NCBI RefSeq assembly: GCF_009912395.1 | Contig: NZ_WNDO01000002.1 | Location: 62,001-126,000, forward strand | Reading direction: 5' to 3' | DNA from: Luteibacter sp. | Lineage (GTDB): Bacteria > Pseudomonadota > Gammaproteobacteria > Xanthomonadales > Rhodanobacteraceae | Length of the DNA: 64,000 bases | Shown: in pieces, positions 15,409-24,529 of the stretch | Numbering within the stretch: position 1 is the first letter of the stretch | Layout of the letters: each line of letters opens with the position of its first letter | The notes under the pieces: model-generated | Seen by the model: only the letters and a program-made list of their open reading frames with translations | What the model was told of the DNA's origin: nothing | Database searches by the model: none | Program-made: the position numbers and the translations under genes

Positions 15409-16211
15409 GGCGTGTCTCCGGGCACGCGCCCGTGATGGGCATCGACCGCGGGGCGCTTGCCCGGATGGTCGTGCACGGGGGTTTTCTTGAGCCACAGGCG
15501 CAGCGCCTGCCAATGAATGGCACCCACGATCTGCATCGTCATCAGGGGGTAGCGCCACAGCACACGGGCCAGGGACGCACCTGTCAGTGGACGGCGCACC
15601 AGGGCCAGCGTGGCGTCGAATTCGCAGGCGTCCTCCCGGTGCACGTTCATATGCACGCGGAGGTCGTCGGCCGGTGTCGTAAAGCGCCAGTCGTAGTGGC
15701 GTTCCATGGCCATGAACGGCGAGACGTGGAAATCCTTGTCGAATCCCCAGGCCATGGCACGCCCGCTATGGGCCGCTCGCGCCACGGGCAGCACGTAGGC
15801 GTGACGCTCGTTCCATGGCGTGTTGGTGATTTCCGCCACGATGGTGTCGAGGGTGGTGCCGTCTTCCGCGTAGCAGTAGTAGAAGGTGACGGGGTTGAAT
15901 ACGAACCCCGTATATCGCAGGTGGGCCAGCATCCGGATGGGGCCCGCCGGACGATGCCCGGTATGCGCCTGGACGCGTTCGCGCACGGCATCGGTCAAGG
16001 GTTTGTCCGGCGAACCGAGATAGTCGCTCCGTCGCCACTCGGCGAGATTGCGGCGATTCACCGACCAGAACCATCGCCCGCGGAAGACCTCGTCCAGTTC
16101 ATCCAGATCCAGATACACCTGCGCCATGCGGTAAGTGAAGGCATGGGGATGGGGCAGGTGGCGGCGATGCGTGACACTGCCTTCATAGATGGCGCTGTTG
16201 AGCGGTTTCAT
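15405..16211 (-). CDS. DUF1365 protein
   Basis: 268 aa from the ATG at 16211, overlapping the stop of the FAD oxidase (ATGA). Family hallmarks are SAIYEGSVTHRRHLPHPHAF near the N terminus, RYTGFVFNPVTFYYCY and HVSPFMAMERHYDWRF. DUF1365 proteins are almost always encoded between an FAD amine-oxidase-like gene and a cfa gene, as here. They are implicated in making modified (for example furan or cyclopropane) fatty acids. The exact reaction is not established. Confidence 0.88.
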   Translation of the reverse strand: MKPLNSAIYEGSVTHRRHLPHPHAFTYRMAQVYLDLDELDEVFRGRWFWSVNRRNLAEWRRSDYLGSPDKPLTDAVRERVQAHTGHRPAGPIRMLAHLRYTGFVFNPVTFYYCYAEDGTTLDTIVAEITNTPWNERHAYVLPVARAAHSGRAMAWGFDKDFHVSPFMAMERHYDWRFTTPADDLRVHMNVHREDACEFDATLALVRRPLTGASLARVLWRYPLMTMQIVGAIHWQALRLWLKKTPVHDHPGKRPAVDAHHGRVPGDTP

Positions 16212-17482
16212 GCCAGCGCGCTCCCGAAAGCTCCAGCGGTTTCGGCGCAGCGTTGCAGGCCGGCTACTACCTCCATGGCGCTGCGCATGCCATCTTCGTG
16301 GAAACCCCAGCCCCAGTACGCCCCGGCGAACCACGTGCGCCGAACACCCTGGATCTGCGCCTTGCGCTGCTGGGCACGCACCGTGGCTTCGGTATAGATC
16401 GGGTGTGCGTAGGTCATGCGGCGAAGGATGTGTCGCTGATCGATGCTTGCCGTCTGGTTCAGGCTGACGATGAAGGGCCGGGGAGAGGTGATGCCCTGGA
16501 GCAGGTTCATGCAGTAGCTGACCGTGCACTGCTGGCCGGGCGATGCGGGGACGTGGGCATTCCATGCTGCCCATGCCTTTCGATGGCGGGGCAATACGCT
16601 CGCGTCGGTATGAAGCACGGTGTCATTGACCTGATACGGGATCGCCCCGAGGATGTCCCGCTCCGCGTCACTCGCATCGCCCAGGATTCCCAGCGCCTGG
16701 TCGCTATGATAGGCGAAAACCACCTGATCGAAGGTTTCCTCGCCGTCGGCCGAGCGCAATCGCACGCCGTGGTCGTCGCGGACGACGGCATTTACCGGGC
16801 AGGACAGGCGCTCGCTGACACGCCAGCGCTTTCGCATCGCCTCGATATAGGTACGAGAGCCACCCTTGACGACCTGCCATTCCGGGCGCTCGTCGACCTG
16901 GAGCATCTGGTGGTTGGCCATGAAGCGCACCAGGTACTGCACCGGGAATTTCAGTATTGTCTCCGCGGGCGAGGACCATAGTGCCGAGGCCATGGGCACC
17001 AGGTGCTCGTCGCGAAACGCGTTGCCGTAGCGATGGTTGGCCAGGTAATCCCCGAGGCTTGGGCCTGGGCCCGCATCGTCCAATACCGCAGGCGCTTCCT
17101 TGTAGAAGCGCAGCAGGTCCCTCACCATGCCGATGAATCTCGGGGAAAACAGATTGCGCCGCTGGCAGAACAAGGTGTCGAGCGTGGCGGCGTTGTATTC
17201 CAGGCCGGAGGCGGCGTTCCGCACAGAGAAACTCATGGTCGTCGGTTGCGACGCTACGCCGAGCTCGTCGAAGAGCTGGTGGAGCAGGGGATAGTGCGCG
17301 GGATTGTGGACGATGAATCCCGTGTCGATCCGGTAGTGAACCCCATCCATGTCGATATCGTGGGTATGGGTATGCCCACCTAGATAGTCGTTGGCCTCAA
17401 ACAGCACGACATCATGTGCCTGCCCGAGGCGCCATGCACAGGCAAGTCCCGAAATGCCCGAACCGATGATGGCGATACGCAT
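16208..17482 (-). CDS. FAD-dependent oxidoreductase (amine-oxidase-like)
   Basis: 424 aa. The N-terminal dinucleotide fold is IAIIGSGISGLACAWRLG, followed by the GG-doublet motif ANDYLGGHTHTH. The conserved DTGFIVHNPAHYPLL and the C-terminal FAD contact (GAYWGWGFHEDGM) place it in the NAD(P)-binding/amine-oxidase family linked to DUF1365 and cfa. It is a likely desaturation or oxidation enzyme acting on acyl chains. One base separates it from the upstream desaturase. Confidence 0.9.
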   Translation of the reverse strand: MRIAIIGSGISGLACAWRLGQAHDVVLFEANDYLGGHTHTHDIDMDGVHYRIDTGFIVHNPAHYPLLHQLFDELGVASQPTTMSFSVRNAASGLEYNAATLDTLFCQRRNLFSPRFIGMVRDLLRFYKEAPAVLDDAGPGPSLGDYLANHRYGNAFRDEHLVPMASALWSSPAETILKFPVQYLVRFMANHQMLQVDERPEWQVVKGGSRTYIEAMRKRWRVSERLSCPVNAVVRDDHGVRLRSADGEETFDQVVFAYHSDQALGILGDASDAERDILGAIPYQVNDTVLHTDASVLPRHRKAWAAWNAHVPASPGQQCTVSYCMNLLQGITSPRPFIVSLNQTASIDQRHILRRMTYAHPIYTEATVRAQQRKAQIQGVRRTWFAGAYWGWGFHEDGMRSAMEVVAGLQRCAETAGAFGSALA

Positions 17483-17483
17483 G

Positions 17484-18434
17484 TCAGCGCCTCGCTTTTG
17501 CGTGCACCCACGCCGGCACGGGCTTTACGTCCCACACCAGTCCCATGGCCTGCATCAGCTTGAGGCCGTACCAGGTCAGGTCGACTTCCCACCAGCGGAA
17601 ACCCTGGCGTGCGGAGCCGGGGTAGAAGTGATGGTTGTTGTGCCATCCCTCGCCAAAGGTCAGCAGCGCGAGCCAGAGGTTATTGCGGCTGTTGTCGCGC
17701 GTCTTGAAGCGCTGCGAGCCGAACTGGTGGGCGAGGGAGTTGATGGTCACTGTGGCGTGGAAAAGCACGATGGTCGAGATGAAAAAGCCCCAAACAAGCA
17801 TCTGCGGCCCCGTGGTACCCCACGAGGGCAGATACGCCTGCAAGGCCACGCCAAGTGCGTACAACGCCACGGCCAGCGCCACGGGCACCATCAGGTCGTA
17901 GCGGTCCAGCCAGCGAAGTTCGCGATAGTTGCGAAGGTCCGGCAGGCGATCCAGGTGGGTGGCGAAGGCCGTAGGGGTCAGGAACCATCCGGCGTGGCTC
18001 CACAGGAACCCGTGGACGCTTGGCGAGTGAGGGTCTTGGGGCATGTCCGCATGGATATGGTGGTGGCGATGGTGCGCGGCCCACCACAGCGGGCCACGCT
18101 GGACACAGGCAGCCCCGATCACGGCGAAGATGAACTGGACGACGCGCGAGGTCCGGAAGGTGCGGTGCGAGAAATAGCGGTGGTAGAAGCCCGTCAGGGC
18201 GAACATTCGGACGGCGTAGAGCAGGCCGGCCGTAACGATCGCTACCGGGGAGACGCCCACCCAGATGACGGCAACGCAAGCCAGATGCATGGCGATGAAC
18301 GGGACGGCGCGCACCCAGTCGATCCGCTGGTCGTCGAGCGAAGGCGGAGCCGCCTGGCCATCGAACCATAGCCGAAGGCTGCCCAGGCGGCGCCTTGACG
18401 ACGCGGCGGAGGAAGCGGGCGCACTGGGGAGCAT
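17484..18434 (-). CDS. Acyl-CoA/acyl-lipid delta-9 desaturase
   Basis: 316 aa with GAGGAA before the ATG. It has four hydrophobic segments and the three histidine boxes of membrane di-iron desaturases: HRYFSH, HRHHH and WHNNHHF. It introduces a double bond in saturated acyl chains using O2, giving the substrate for the downstream CFA synthase. It starts 58 bp after the stop of the preceding 264-aa protein and probably belongs to the same transcript. Confidence 0.92.
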   Translation of the reverse strand: MLPSAPASSAASSRRRLGSLRLWFDGQAAPPSLDDQRIDWVRAVPFIAMHLACVAVIWVGVSPVAIVTAGLLYAVRMFALTGFYHRYFSHRTFRTSRVVQFIFAVIGAACVQRGPLWWAAHHRHHHIHADMPQDPHSPSVHGFLWSHAGWFLTPTAFATHLDRLPDLRNYRELRWLDRYDLMVPVALAVALYALGVALQAYLPSWGTTGPQMLVWGFFISTIVLFHATVTINSLAHQFGSQRFKTRDNSRNNLWLALLTFGEGWHNNHHFYPGSARQGFRWWEVDLTWYGLKLMQAMGLVWDVKPVPAWVHAKARR

Positions 18435-18492
18435 CGGGAATTCCTCGGCCGGTCTTGAATAGGCTTACGTGGAATTTGTCCCATCGGATGCA

Positions 18493-19287
18493 TCACGGAG
18501 AACACTTCGTCACCAATGGCGTGCTACGAGCCTGCGCCACGTCCGCCTCGGACGCCGGAGGAAGATCGTCTTTTGGCGGAAATACGATGCGAACCTTTTG
18601 ATTTTCGCCGTCGTTGTCCTTGATGTTGCTCAGGCCGGCGAACTGCACCAGCCGGTGGTCGGTAGCGGTGTAGGTGAGGGTGATCGTGGGCGCCAGCGCG
18701 CCCAACCAGCCGCTCAACGCCATGCGAAACTGCCGGAATTGCGGATCGGACGAGGGGGTGGGTTTGATGTTCAGGCGCAGATCGCCCAGCCGACTCGGCA
18801 CCACGAAGTACGCGCTGGTGCCTTCGGGACGATTGAGTTCGGCCCAGTGCGCGCGCACGAACTCGTCGAAACCGGCATCGACAACGGTATCGGGACGTAC
18901 CTCGAGGGTGGCCGAGTCGGGACGCTTCGCGCTGCCCTTCCGCACGGTGACGGTCAGGCGGCCATGGTCCGCCTTCACCGACTCCCGGTAGCCTGTTCGC
19001 GCGTCCTCGAACGTGAACTGGGGCATCCATGGCGGCGTCCCATACTGGACTTCCTTTCGTCCGAACGCGCGTCCGTCGGGGCACCGGTAGAGCACAAGCC
19101 GCTCCCGATGCCCGGGGCCGTCCACCACCCAGTGCTCCTCCCGATACCGGACCGACTCGGTGCCGATGGCATAGGCGACCCCGGTGTAGTGGGATGAGGT
19201 CTCCTGTGCGGCAAGGGGCGCACTCCCGCACAAGGCAAGCACGAGTGCGCAAGAGGCGCGGAAGGCGTCGCTGGGCCGGCATGACAT
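18493..19287 (-). CDS. Secreted protein of unknown function, first gene of the lipid operon
   Basis: 264 aa with a signal peptide (cleavage near PLAAQ). The mature part contains HWVVDGPGHRERLVLYRCPD, FDEFVRAHWAEL and YFVVPSRLGDLRLN, and is predicted mixed alpha/beta. It has no recognised domain. It lies 48-75 bp downstream of the predicted ECF promoter and immediately precedes the desaturase. It is therefore likely part of the sigma/ChrR stress response, acting in the periplasm. Confidence 0.75.
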   Translation of the reverse strand: MSCRPSDAFRASCALVLALCGSAPLAAQETSSHYTGVAYAIGTESVRYREEHWVVDGPGHRERLVLYRCPDGRAFGRKEVQYGTPPWMPQFTFEDARTGYRESVKADHGRLTVTVRKGSAKRPDSATLEVRPDTVVDAGFDEFVRAHWAELNRPEGTSAYFVVPSRLGDLRLNIKPTPSSDPQFRQFRMALSGWLGALAPTITLTYTATDHRLVQFAGLSNIKDNDGENQKVRIVFPPKDDLPPASEADVAQARSTPLVTKCSP

Positions 19288-19334
19288 CGGGACAAAGCTT
19301 CCCAGGGAAAGGGCGATAGTGTCTCCCTGGTTTC

Positions 19335-19362
19335 TACGTCACGAATCCGGGTTTGGATGCAC
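19335..19362 (-). promoter_or_regulatory. Predicted ECF sigma promoter of the lipid operon
   Basis: On the minus strand: GTGCATCCAAA-N13-CGTA, identical in both elements and spacing to the sequence before the sigma gene at 11095-11122. It lies about 50 bp before the start of the 264-aa protein gene. Two independent copies at the two expected places strongly suggest a common regulator. Confidence 0.65.
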
Positions 19363-19432
19363 CTTGCGGCTCTGGCCATGCGAAAGGTGCCGGACAACGG
19401 ATGAAGCTAGCACCAGGGGCCTGCGCGTCTTA

Positions 19433-19762
19433 TCAGTGATGTGCCTCGGGAGAGGCAACCAACCGGTGATCCCCATCGCCGATAGAGGGGCCGGGGCGAC
19501 AGTTGATGAGGCGAACGGCCTCCTGGCCCTTGACGATGCGCGGTAGGCAGCTGCCGCCGTGGGAGCAGAAAGACTCTCCCTCGGGCGTCGTCCGCGAAAT
19601 GTCCACGGGCACCGTCTGACCTTTCTTCCAGGAAATCTTCATATCGTCGGTGACGGGGCGAAGTATTTTCGCCCGGCAATCCGGGGCGGCGGCAGCTTGG
19701 GCCTGAGTTAACGAGAACAGCGCCAGTAGCGCGACAAGTGTGCAGGCAGATATTTGGCGCAT
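19433..19762 (-). CDS. Small secreted protein of unknown function
   Basis: 109 aa from the ATG at 19762 (GAGGAAA ribosome site), with a clear signal peptide (MRQISACTLVALLALFSLTQ...). The mature part has four cysteines (PDCRAK, SFCSHGGSCLP, INCRPG), probably two disulfides. It contains ILRPVTDDMKISWKKGQTVPV. No family is recognised. The stop lies about 70 bp from the ECF promoter. Confidence 0.7.
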   Translation of the reverse strand: MRQISACTLVALLALFSLTQAQAAAAPDCRAKILRPVTDDMKISWKKGQTVPVDISRTTPEGESFCSHGGSCLPRIVKGQEAVRLINCRPGPSIGDGDHRLVASPEAHH

Positions 19763-20105
19763 TCTGTTTTCCTCATTGACGACGATTTGGTGATGAAGAT
19801 TGACCGGAAATGGAGCCTGTATGGATTTTTGATGGAGAAAGCTTCTCTTTTGGCGACAAGCAGTTATGTCAGTTGATGTTGATCTCGGCCTTGAGTATGT
19901 TCGCCTCCGTCGAGTGAACGGAATTCGTATTTTTTGTATGGCGTCGAGATTCTGACGCCTGATAAAGATCGATACCTTCGCTCGTGGACAGGTGTGATGG
20001 GTCGGAGCTTCCGGCATGGGCAGAAATCATGAGTGAGTCGTCCGTTACCGCGGACATCTCGCTTATCCACAATGCGTACTGCTTTAGCTTCGTAGGGAGC
20101 CTTCT
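19763..20105. other. Intergenic region before flgE
   Basis: 343 bp between a leftward secreted protein and flgE; it must hold both promoters. It is less GC-rich than its surroundings. I found no clear sigma-54 (GG-N10-GC) or FliA-type promoter here; GGGAG at the end is the flgE ribosome site. Confidence 0.6.
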
Positions 20106-21335
20106 ATGCCGTTCCACATCGCCCTCAGTGGTATCACTGCGGCGTCTTCCGACTTGGAAGTCACCGCGAACAACATCGCCAACGTCAATACCGTGGGTTT
20201 CAAGGGCTCGCGTGCCGAGTTCTCGCAGGTCTATTCGGTGGCCGGTGAAAACCTTTCGGCTACGGCAGCTGGCGGTGGTGTACGCCTGACGAACATCGCC
20301 CAGCAATTCGGCGCGGGTAACCTCACGCAGACGGGCAACTCGTACGACTTCGGCATCAGCGGCGCCGGGTTCTTCACGTTGCGCGATGGCGCTGGCTATT
20401 CGTACAGCCGCGCGGGCAATTTTCATCCGGATGCAAACGGCAACGTCGTCAATGCCACCGGCCAGCACGTGCAGGTATATCCGCCCATCGCCGGCGGTAC
20501 CGGGTTCGATATTTCCAGCCTTACCGATCTGAAAATCACCACGGGCTCCGCACCGGCCAAGCCCAGCGCCAACATCGGCATGACCGCCAACCTGCCGGCC
20601 AACGCCAAGGCGCCCACCGGTGGTGCGTTCGATCCCACCAAGGCGAACACGTACAACAACTTCTCCACGTTCCAGGCCTACGACTCGCTCGGTGCGACGC
20701 ACCAGGTGAACGTGTACTACGTGAAGAACGCCACCACGCCGAACACGTGGGACGTGCACATGACCATGGACGGCAATGCGGTCGGCGGCACGCAGCAGAT
20801 GACCTTCAGTGCGGGCGGTGCCATCACCGCACCGGCGGGCGGCAAACTCAACTTTGGTGCCGCCTCACCGAACCCTGGCGCGGCACCGATCAACCTGACG
20901 CTGGACATGAACAAGGTCACCCAGTTCGGTGACGCATTCGCGACGACGGCAGTCACCAACGACGGAAATCCGGCGGGCAAGTTCTCAAAAATCGATGTCG
21001 CGAAGGACGGTACGGTCAGCGCCGTGTACTCGAACGGCGCGACCATTCCACTGGGTCAGCTGGCCATCGCCACGTTCTCCAACAACCAGGGACTGCGTCA
21101 GCTCAACGACACTAACTGGGTGCCCTCGGCCGAGTCCGGCCAGCCGATTCGTGGTGTAGCTAACTCCGGCAATGTCGGTGTGGTTCAGTCGGGCCAGCTT
21201 GAATCGTCGAACACCGCGGATTTGACGGCGCAGCTCGTGAACATGATCAAGGCGCAGCGCAATTATCAGGCGAACGCACAGGTCATCTCCACGAGCGACA
21301 AGCTCACGCAGACCATCATCAACATTCGTAGCTGA
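20106..21335 (+). CDS. flgE: Flagellar hook protein FlgE
   Basis: 409 aa, with GGGAG upstream. It begins with the rod/hook N-terminal motif (ALSGITAASSDLEVTANNIA and NTVGFKGSRAEF). It has the central FlgE_D2 region (NNFSTFQAYDSLGATHQVNV) and the C-terminal flg_bbr motif (ELSSNTADLTAQLVNMI-like, then QRNYQANAQVI). The hook joins basal body and filament. It is unusual in lying next to fliD with no other flagellar gene within the window; the main flagellar cluster must be elsewhere. Confidence 0.93.
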   Translation: MPFHIALSGITAASSDLEVTANNIANVNTVGFKGSRAEFSQVYSVAGENLSATAAGGGVRLTNIAQQFGAGNLTQTGNSYDFGISGAGFFTLRDGAGYSYSRAGNFHPDANGNVVNATGQHVQVYPPIAGGTGFDISSLTDLKITTGSAPAKPSANIGMTANLPANAKAPTGGAFDPTKANTYNNFSTFQAYDSLGATHQVNVYYVKNATTPNTWDVHMTMDGNAVGGTQQMTFSAGGAITAPAGGKLNFGAASPNPGAAPINLTLDMNKVTQFGDAFATTAVTNDGNPAGKFSKIDVAKDGTVSAVYSNGATIPLGQLAIATFSNNQGLRQLNDTNWVPSAESGQPIRGVANSGNVGVVQSGQLESSNTADLTAQLVNMIKAQRNYQANAQVISTSDKLTQTIINIRS

Positions 21336-21385
21336 GCGGTTGGCCCGATCCCGTTCGCGCATGCAAGCGATATAAACCTTGTCAG

Positions 21386-21402
21386 TTGGCAAGGTAATTG
21401 CA
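21386..21402 (+). promoter_or_regulatory. Sigma-54 promoter of fliD
   Basis: TTGGCAAGGTAATTGCA matches the RpoN consensus TGGCAC-N5-TTGCA, with the invariant GG and GC exactly 10 nt apart. The predicted start is about 75 nt before fliD. Sigma-54 control of class II flagellar genes with FleQ is established in Pseudomonas and Xanthomonas. Confidence 0.85.
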
Positions 21403-21487
21403 GCCCGCCGAATGGCGGTTCCGGACAGGGTCGTCAGTCAAAGCTTTGGCGCCCAGGGCAGGGTGGCGTCCTCAACGGAGAAGTCTC

Positions 21488-22852
21488 ATGGCCACCGGTA
21501 ACAACGGCATCAAATTGGGTTCCAGTTCCATCGACGTGGCGACGATCGTCAACAGTCTGGTCGCCAATAAAAAGGCGGCATCCCAGAAAGCGCTCGATAC
21601 CAAGACAGCCGCCCATACCACGAAGATCTCGGCGGTCGGCAACTTCAGCTCAGCCCTGACGGCCTTGCAAAACGCAATGAAGGGCTTTGCCGACGGCAGC
21701 GCCTTCAAGTCGCAGAAGGTGGCGGTCGGTGACAATACGATCCTCAATGCCACGGCGGACGCGACGGCCAAGCCAGGCCATTACAACGTGGTCGTCACCC
21801 AGCTGGCCGCCGCGCAGAAGACGACGTCGCCCGCCTATGCCGGCGCCACCACGGCGGTCGGCACGGGCAACCTCACGATATCGGTCGGAAAGAAGTCGAT
21901 GTCGTTCAGCCTCGACGCGACCAACAACAAGCTGCAGAACGTCGCGGACAAGATCAACAACGCCAAGGACAATCCGGGCGTCACCGCAAGCATCGTGACG
22001 GGCACCGACGGTGCGCACCTGGTGCTGTCGTCGAGCGCCAGCGGCGCGGCCAATGCCTTCGAGGTCACCTCCAGCGGCGGCGACGGAAAGCTGGCGGCTT
22101 TCAACTTCAATCCCGCGACCGATAGCGCCAAGGCGACGACCCAGGCCAAGGATGCACTGTTCACGATCGACGGCACGGAGGCCAGCAGCTCATCCAACAC
22201 GGCGACCAATGTCATCAGCGGCGTCACCCTTACGCTGGCGAAGAAGGGCGCTAGTACTGTCGAGCTAAGCAACGACCCGGCGACCGTCACGTCGTCGATG
22301 AACAGTCTTGTCAGTGCCTATAACTCGTTTGTCGGCACCTATCAGACGCTGACGAAGTACGACCCGACGCATCAGCAAGTGGGTGCCTTGCTCGGTGATG
22401 CCACCGTATCGTCCATCAAGTCGCAGGTGGCGAACCTGATCGGGCAACGCGTGTCCGGCAACGGCGCCATCAGCTCGCTCAGCGACCTGGGCGTCGCCTT
22501 CCAGGTGGACGGCACGCTGAAGCTCAACGCGACGAAACTCACCAATGCGCTCAGCAACCACCCCGCGAGCGTCCAGAATCTGTTGAGCGGAAGCAACGGC
22601 ATCGGACCGTCGCTGGACAAGCTGATTTCCGGCTTCACGGGAAGCAACGGCATCGTCACCCAGCGTATCAATAACCTGAACCAGACCAAGAAGAGCCTGG
22701 CAGCACAACAGACCACGCTGGACGGCAAGATGACGGAGTACGCCAATCGGCTTACCAAGCAGTACACCGCGTTGGACGCGATGATGACCAAGTTGCAGGG
22801 TACGAGTAGTTATCTGCAGCAGCAGTTCAATGCGCTGACCAAGTCCAATTGA
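21488..22852 (+). CDS. fliD: Flagellar filament cap protein FliD
   Basis: 454 aa from the ATG at 21488 (GGAGAAG upstream). The N-terminal FliD_N domain includes GSSIDVATIVNSLVANKKA and NFSSALTALQNAM. The C-terminal coiled-coil region has ITQRINNLNQTKKSLAAQ and YANRLTKQYTALDAMMTKLQ, ending with the flagellin-like SSYLQQQFNAL. It caps the growing filament and folds flagellin. It is transcribed from its own sigma-54 promoter. Confidence 0.93.
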   Translation: MATGNNGIKLGSSSIDVATIVNSLVANKKAASQKALDTKTAAHTTKISAVGNFSSALTALQNAMKGFADGSAFKSQKVAVGDNTILNATADATAKPGHYNVVVTQLAAAQKTTSPAYAGATTAVGTGNLTISVGKKSMSFSLDATNNKLQNVADKINNAKDNPGVTASIVTGTDGAHLVLSSSASGAANAFEVTSSGGDGKLAAFNFNPATDSAKATTQAKDALFTIDGTEASSSSNTATNVISGVTLTLAKKGASTVELSNDPATVTSSMNSLVSAYNSFVGTYQTLTKYDPTHQQVGALLGDATVSSIKSQVANLIGQRVSGNGAISSLSDLGVAFQVDGTLKLNATKLTNALSNHPASVQNLLSGSNGIGPSLDKLISGFTGSNGIVTQRINNLNQTKKSLAAQQTTLDGKMTEYANRLTKQYTALDAMMTKLQGTSSYLQQQFNALTKSN

Positions 22853-23133
22853 GGAGGCGGTGTTTGGCTTTTGGGGATGTGCGAGCGGGTGATCGTTCGC
22901 CATCTGAAAGCGGCTGCTTGGTGTGGGTGGTGGGAGCTGGCTAAGCTTATTGCACGATGCTGCCGCGCAAATTCGGCAGGCTGGTTAACCACGGAAACGA
23001 AGCGCTGGTCGCACACCGCCTACTGACGTACTGCCGCTTTTCATCGCCTTAGTGACTGGCTCCGGCGCGGTCTATTATTCCTTTCGTGCGTTGGCATTAC
23101 GCTACGCACTCCACACCAAAAGGAAGAATGGCC

Positions 23134-23589
23134 ATGCGTGTTATTGGAAAGGCGGTGGTGTTGCTGGGCCTGATCGGGGCGTCGAGCGTTGGATTGGCGG
23201 AGAGCGTGACGGCGCCGTCCACGGGGTTGGGGCAGTCCTGGCCGAATGCGACGGATGTCAGCACGAGTGTGCGCTACCACGTGTATCGGTTCGAACGGGC
23301 GGGCATCCGCTATGTACAGGTCAACGACCTCGGTGGCGCGGTCCGCGGCGCGGTGGCGTCCGCCGGTTCGGACATCTTCAGTCTACCAGTGGGTACCGAC
23401 GCCAGCCGCTGGATCACCCCCACGGAAGGCGCGTGGACGGATACCGCGATGCGCGGTGGCGAGCCCGTCTACCAGGATGGGACGATGACCGTCACGGCCG
23501 CTCCCCAGTCGGACGGCTCGGTTCGCCTGATGGCGGCGCCTGGCGACTGCAAAGGGAACCCCGCCGAGTGCAGTGTTCCACGCCAGTGA
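23134..23589 (+). CDS. Secreted protein of unknown function
   Basis: 151 aa from the ATG at 23134, 7 nt after AGGAAG; the ATG at 23128 is too close to it. The signal peptide ends near GLAE. The mature part contains SVRYHVYRFERAGIRYVQVND and two cysteines close to the C terminus (DCKGNPAEC). No domain is recognised. Confidence 0.7.
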   Translation: MRVIGKAVVLLGLIGASSVGLAESVTAPSTGLGQSWPNATDVSTSVRYHVYRFERAGIRYVQVNDLGGAVRGAVASAGSDIFSLPVGTDASRWITPTEGAWTDTAMRGGEPVYQDGTMTVTAAPQSDGSVRLMAAPGDCKGNPAECSVPRQ

Positions 23590-23608
23590 GGTCCTGATGG
23601 ACGTACTT

Positions 23609-24529
23609 CTACCGCTCCGGCGTGGCCGGAGCGGTGGGGTATGGCAGGCGTTGTGCCGCGCGCGCGCCGACCATCAATGCTCCGGAGACGACCAGCGACA
23701 GGATGACCTGGCAATGGATCATGTCCGGATCGAGCAGTACCTGGCTGGTCGCCGCCATGGCAATGCTGGCGCCCATTCCGCCGACGGCCGTCCCGTGCCA
23801 TCCGTGCCGCCAGGCGAGCATCAGTACGGGCAACAGCATCAGCAGTCGAGCCACTTGGCGGATGGCATCGACCTGTGTGGCGAGCGCCATCCACGCCAAC
23901 GCTGCCAGGGCCGGGAGGGCCCAGCCCATCGTGTCGCGCAACAGGGGACTGCGCCAAAGGCTTGCCAAGCTCACGCGACCACTGACCTGCATTCGCTCAC
24001 GTAGGGCAAGCACCACCGGAGTGAGCGTCAATGCACCCAGGTAAGCCCCGAGGACATACGCCCAGAAATACAAAGGCACGGACAGGTCGGGCCACGCGTC
24101 GGGCGAACTCAGCAGTGCGGTAACCAGCGTCAGTACGGTCTTGAGGGCGGTGAGGACAGCGCAGCCAAGTGTGGCGCTCAGGAGTACCCCCATGCGTACG
24201 CGCCCGTCGGGGGTGAACAGCGACCATCGCGCCAGCATGGGTTTCACCCACCCCATGCACAGGACGATCATCGGTACCGAAGCTGACACCGCCCAGGCGG
24301 CGCCGAATTTATCGAGGCAGACGATGGCGTTCTCTACCATGGGCAGACCTTCGCCCACGGCCAGGGCCGGCCAATAGCGCATGGGCAACAGCAGCAGGCA
24401 TGCCAGGCGCAGCCCAGCCGTCAGGATCCAATGGGAAAACGTGACGTGCCGCGTCACTTCGTAGCAAGCGGCATAGGCGGCGGCGATAGCCACATGTTGG
24501 CCCCATGCCTGCCAGTGCATCGCGGTCAT
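23609..24529 (-). CDS. Stand-alone MASE1-like integral membrane protein
   Basis: 306 aa from the ATG at 24529, with about eight transmembrane segments. WILTAGLRLACLLLLP, the Tyr/Trp-rich LPMRYWPALAVGE and YFWAYVLGAYLGALTLTPVVL are the pattern of MASE1 sensor domains. In most bacteria these are fused to kinase or GGDEF domains. Here the protein ends after the membrane part, so it lacks an output domain. A GC-rich hairpin (CCGCTCCGG/CCGGAGCGG, 23612-23634) lies at its 3' end. Confidence 0.65.
   Translation of the reverse strand: MTAMHWQAWGQHVAIAAAYAACYEVTRHVTFSHWILTAGLRLACLLLLPMRYWPALAVGEGLPMVENAIVCLDKFGAAWAVSASVPMIVLCMGWVKPMLARWSLFTPDGRVRMGVLLSATLGCAVLTALKTVLTLVTALLSSPDAWPDLSVPLYFWAYVLGAYLGALTLTPVVLALRERMQVSGRVSLASLWRSPLLRDTMGWALPALAALAWMALATQVDAIRQVARLLMLLPVLMLAWRHGWHGTAVGGMGASIAMAATSQVLLDPDMIHCQVILSLVVSGALMVGARAAQRLPYPTAPATPER

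Noticed and set aside
19869-20759. A 296-codon leftward frame across the start of flgE
   Set aside because: It overlaps the conserved N terminus of flgE and has no ribosome site or recognisable domain.
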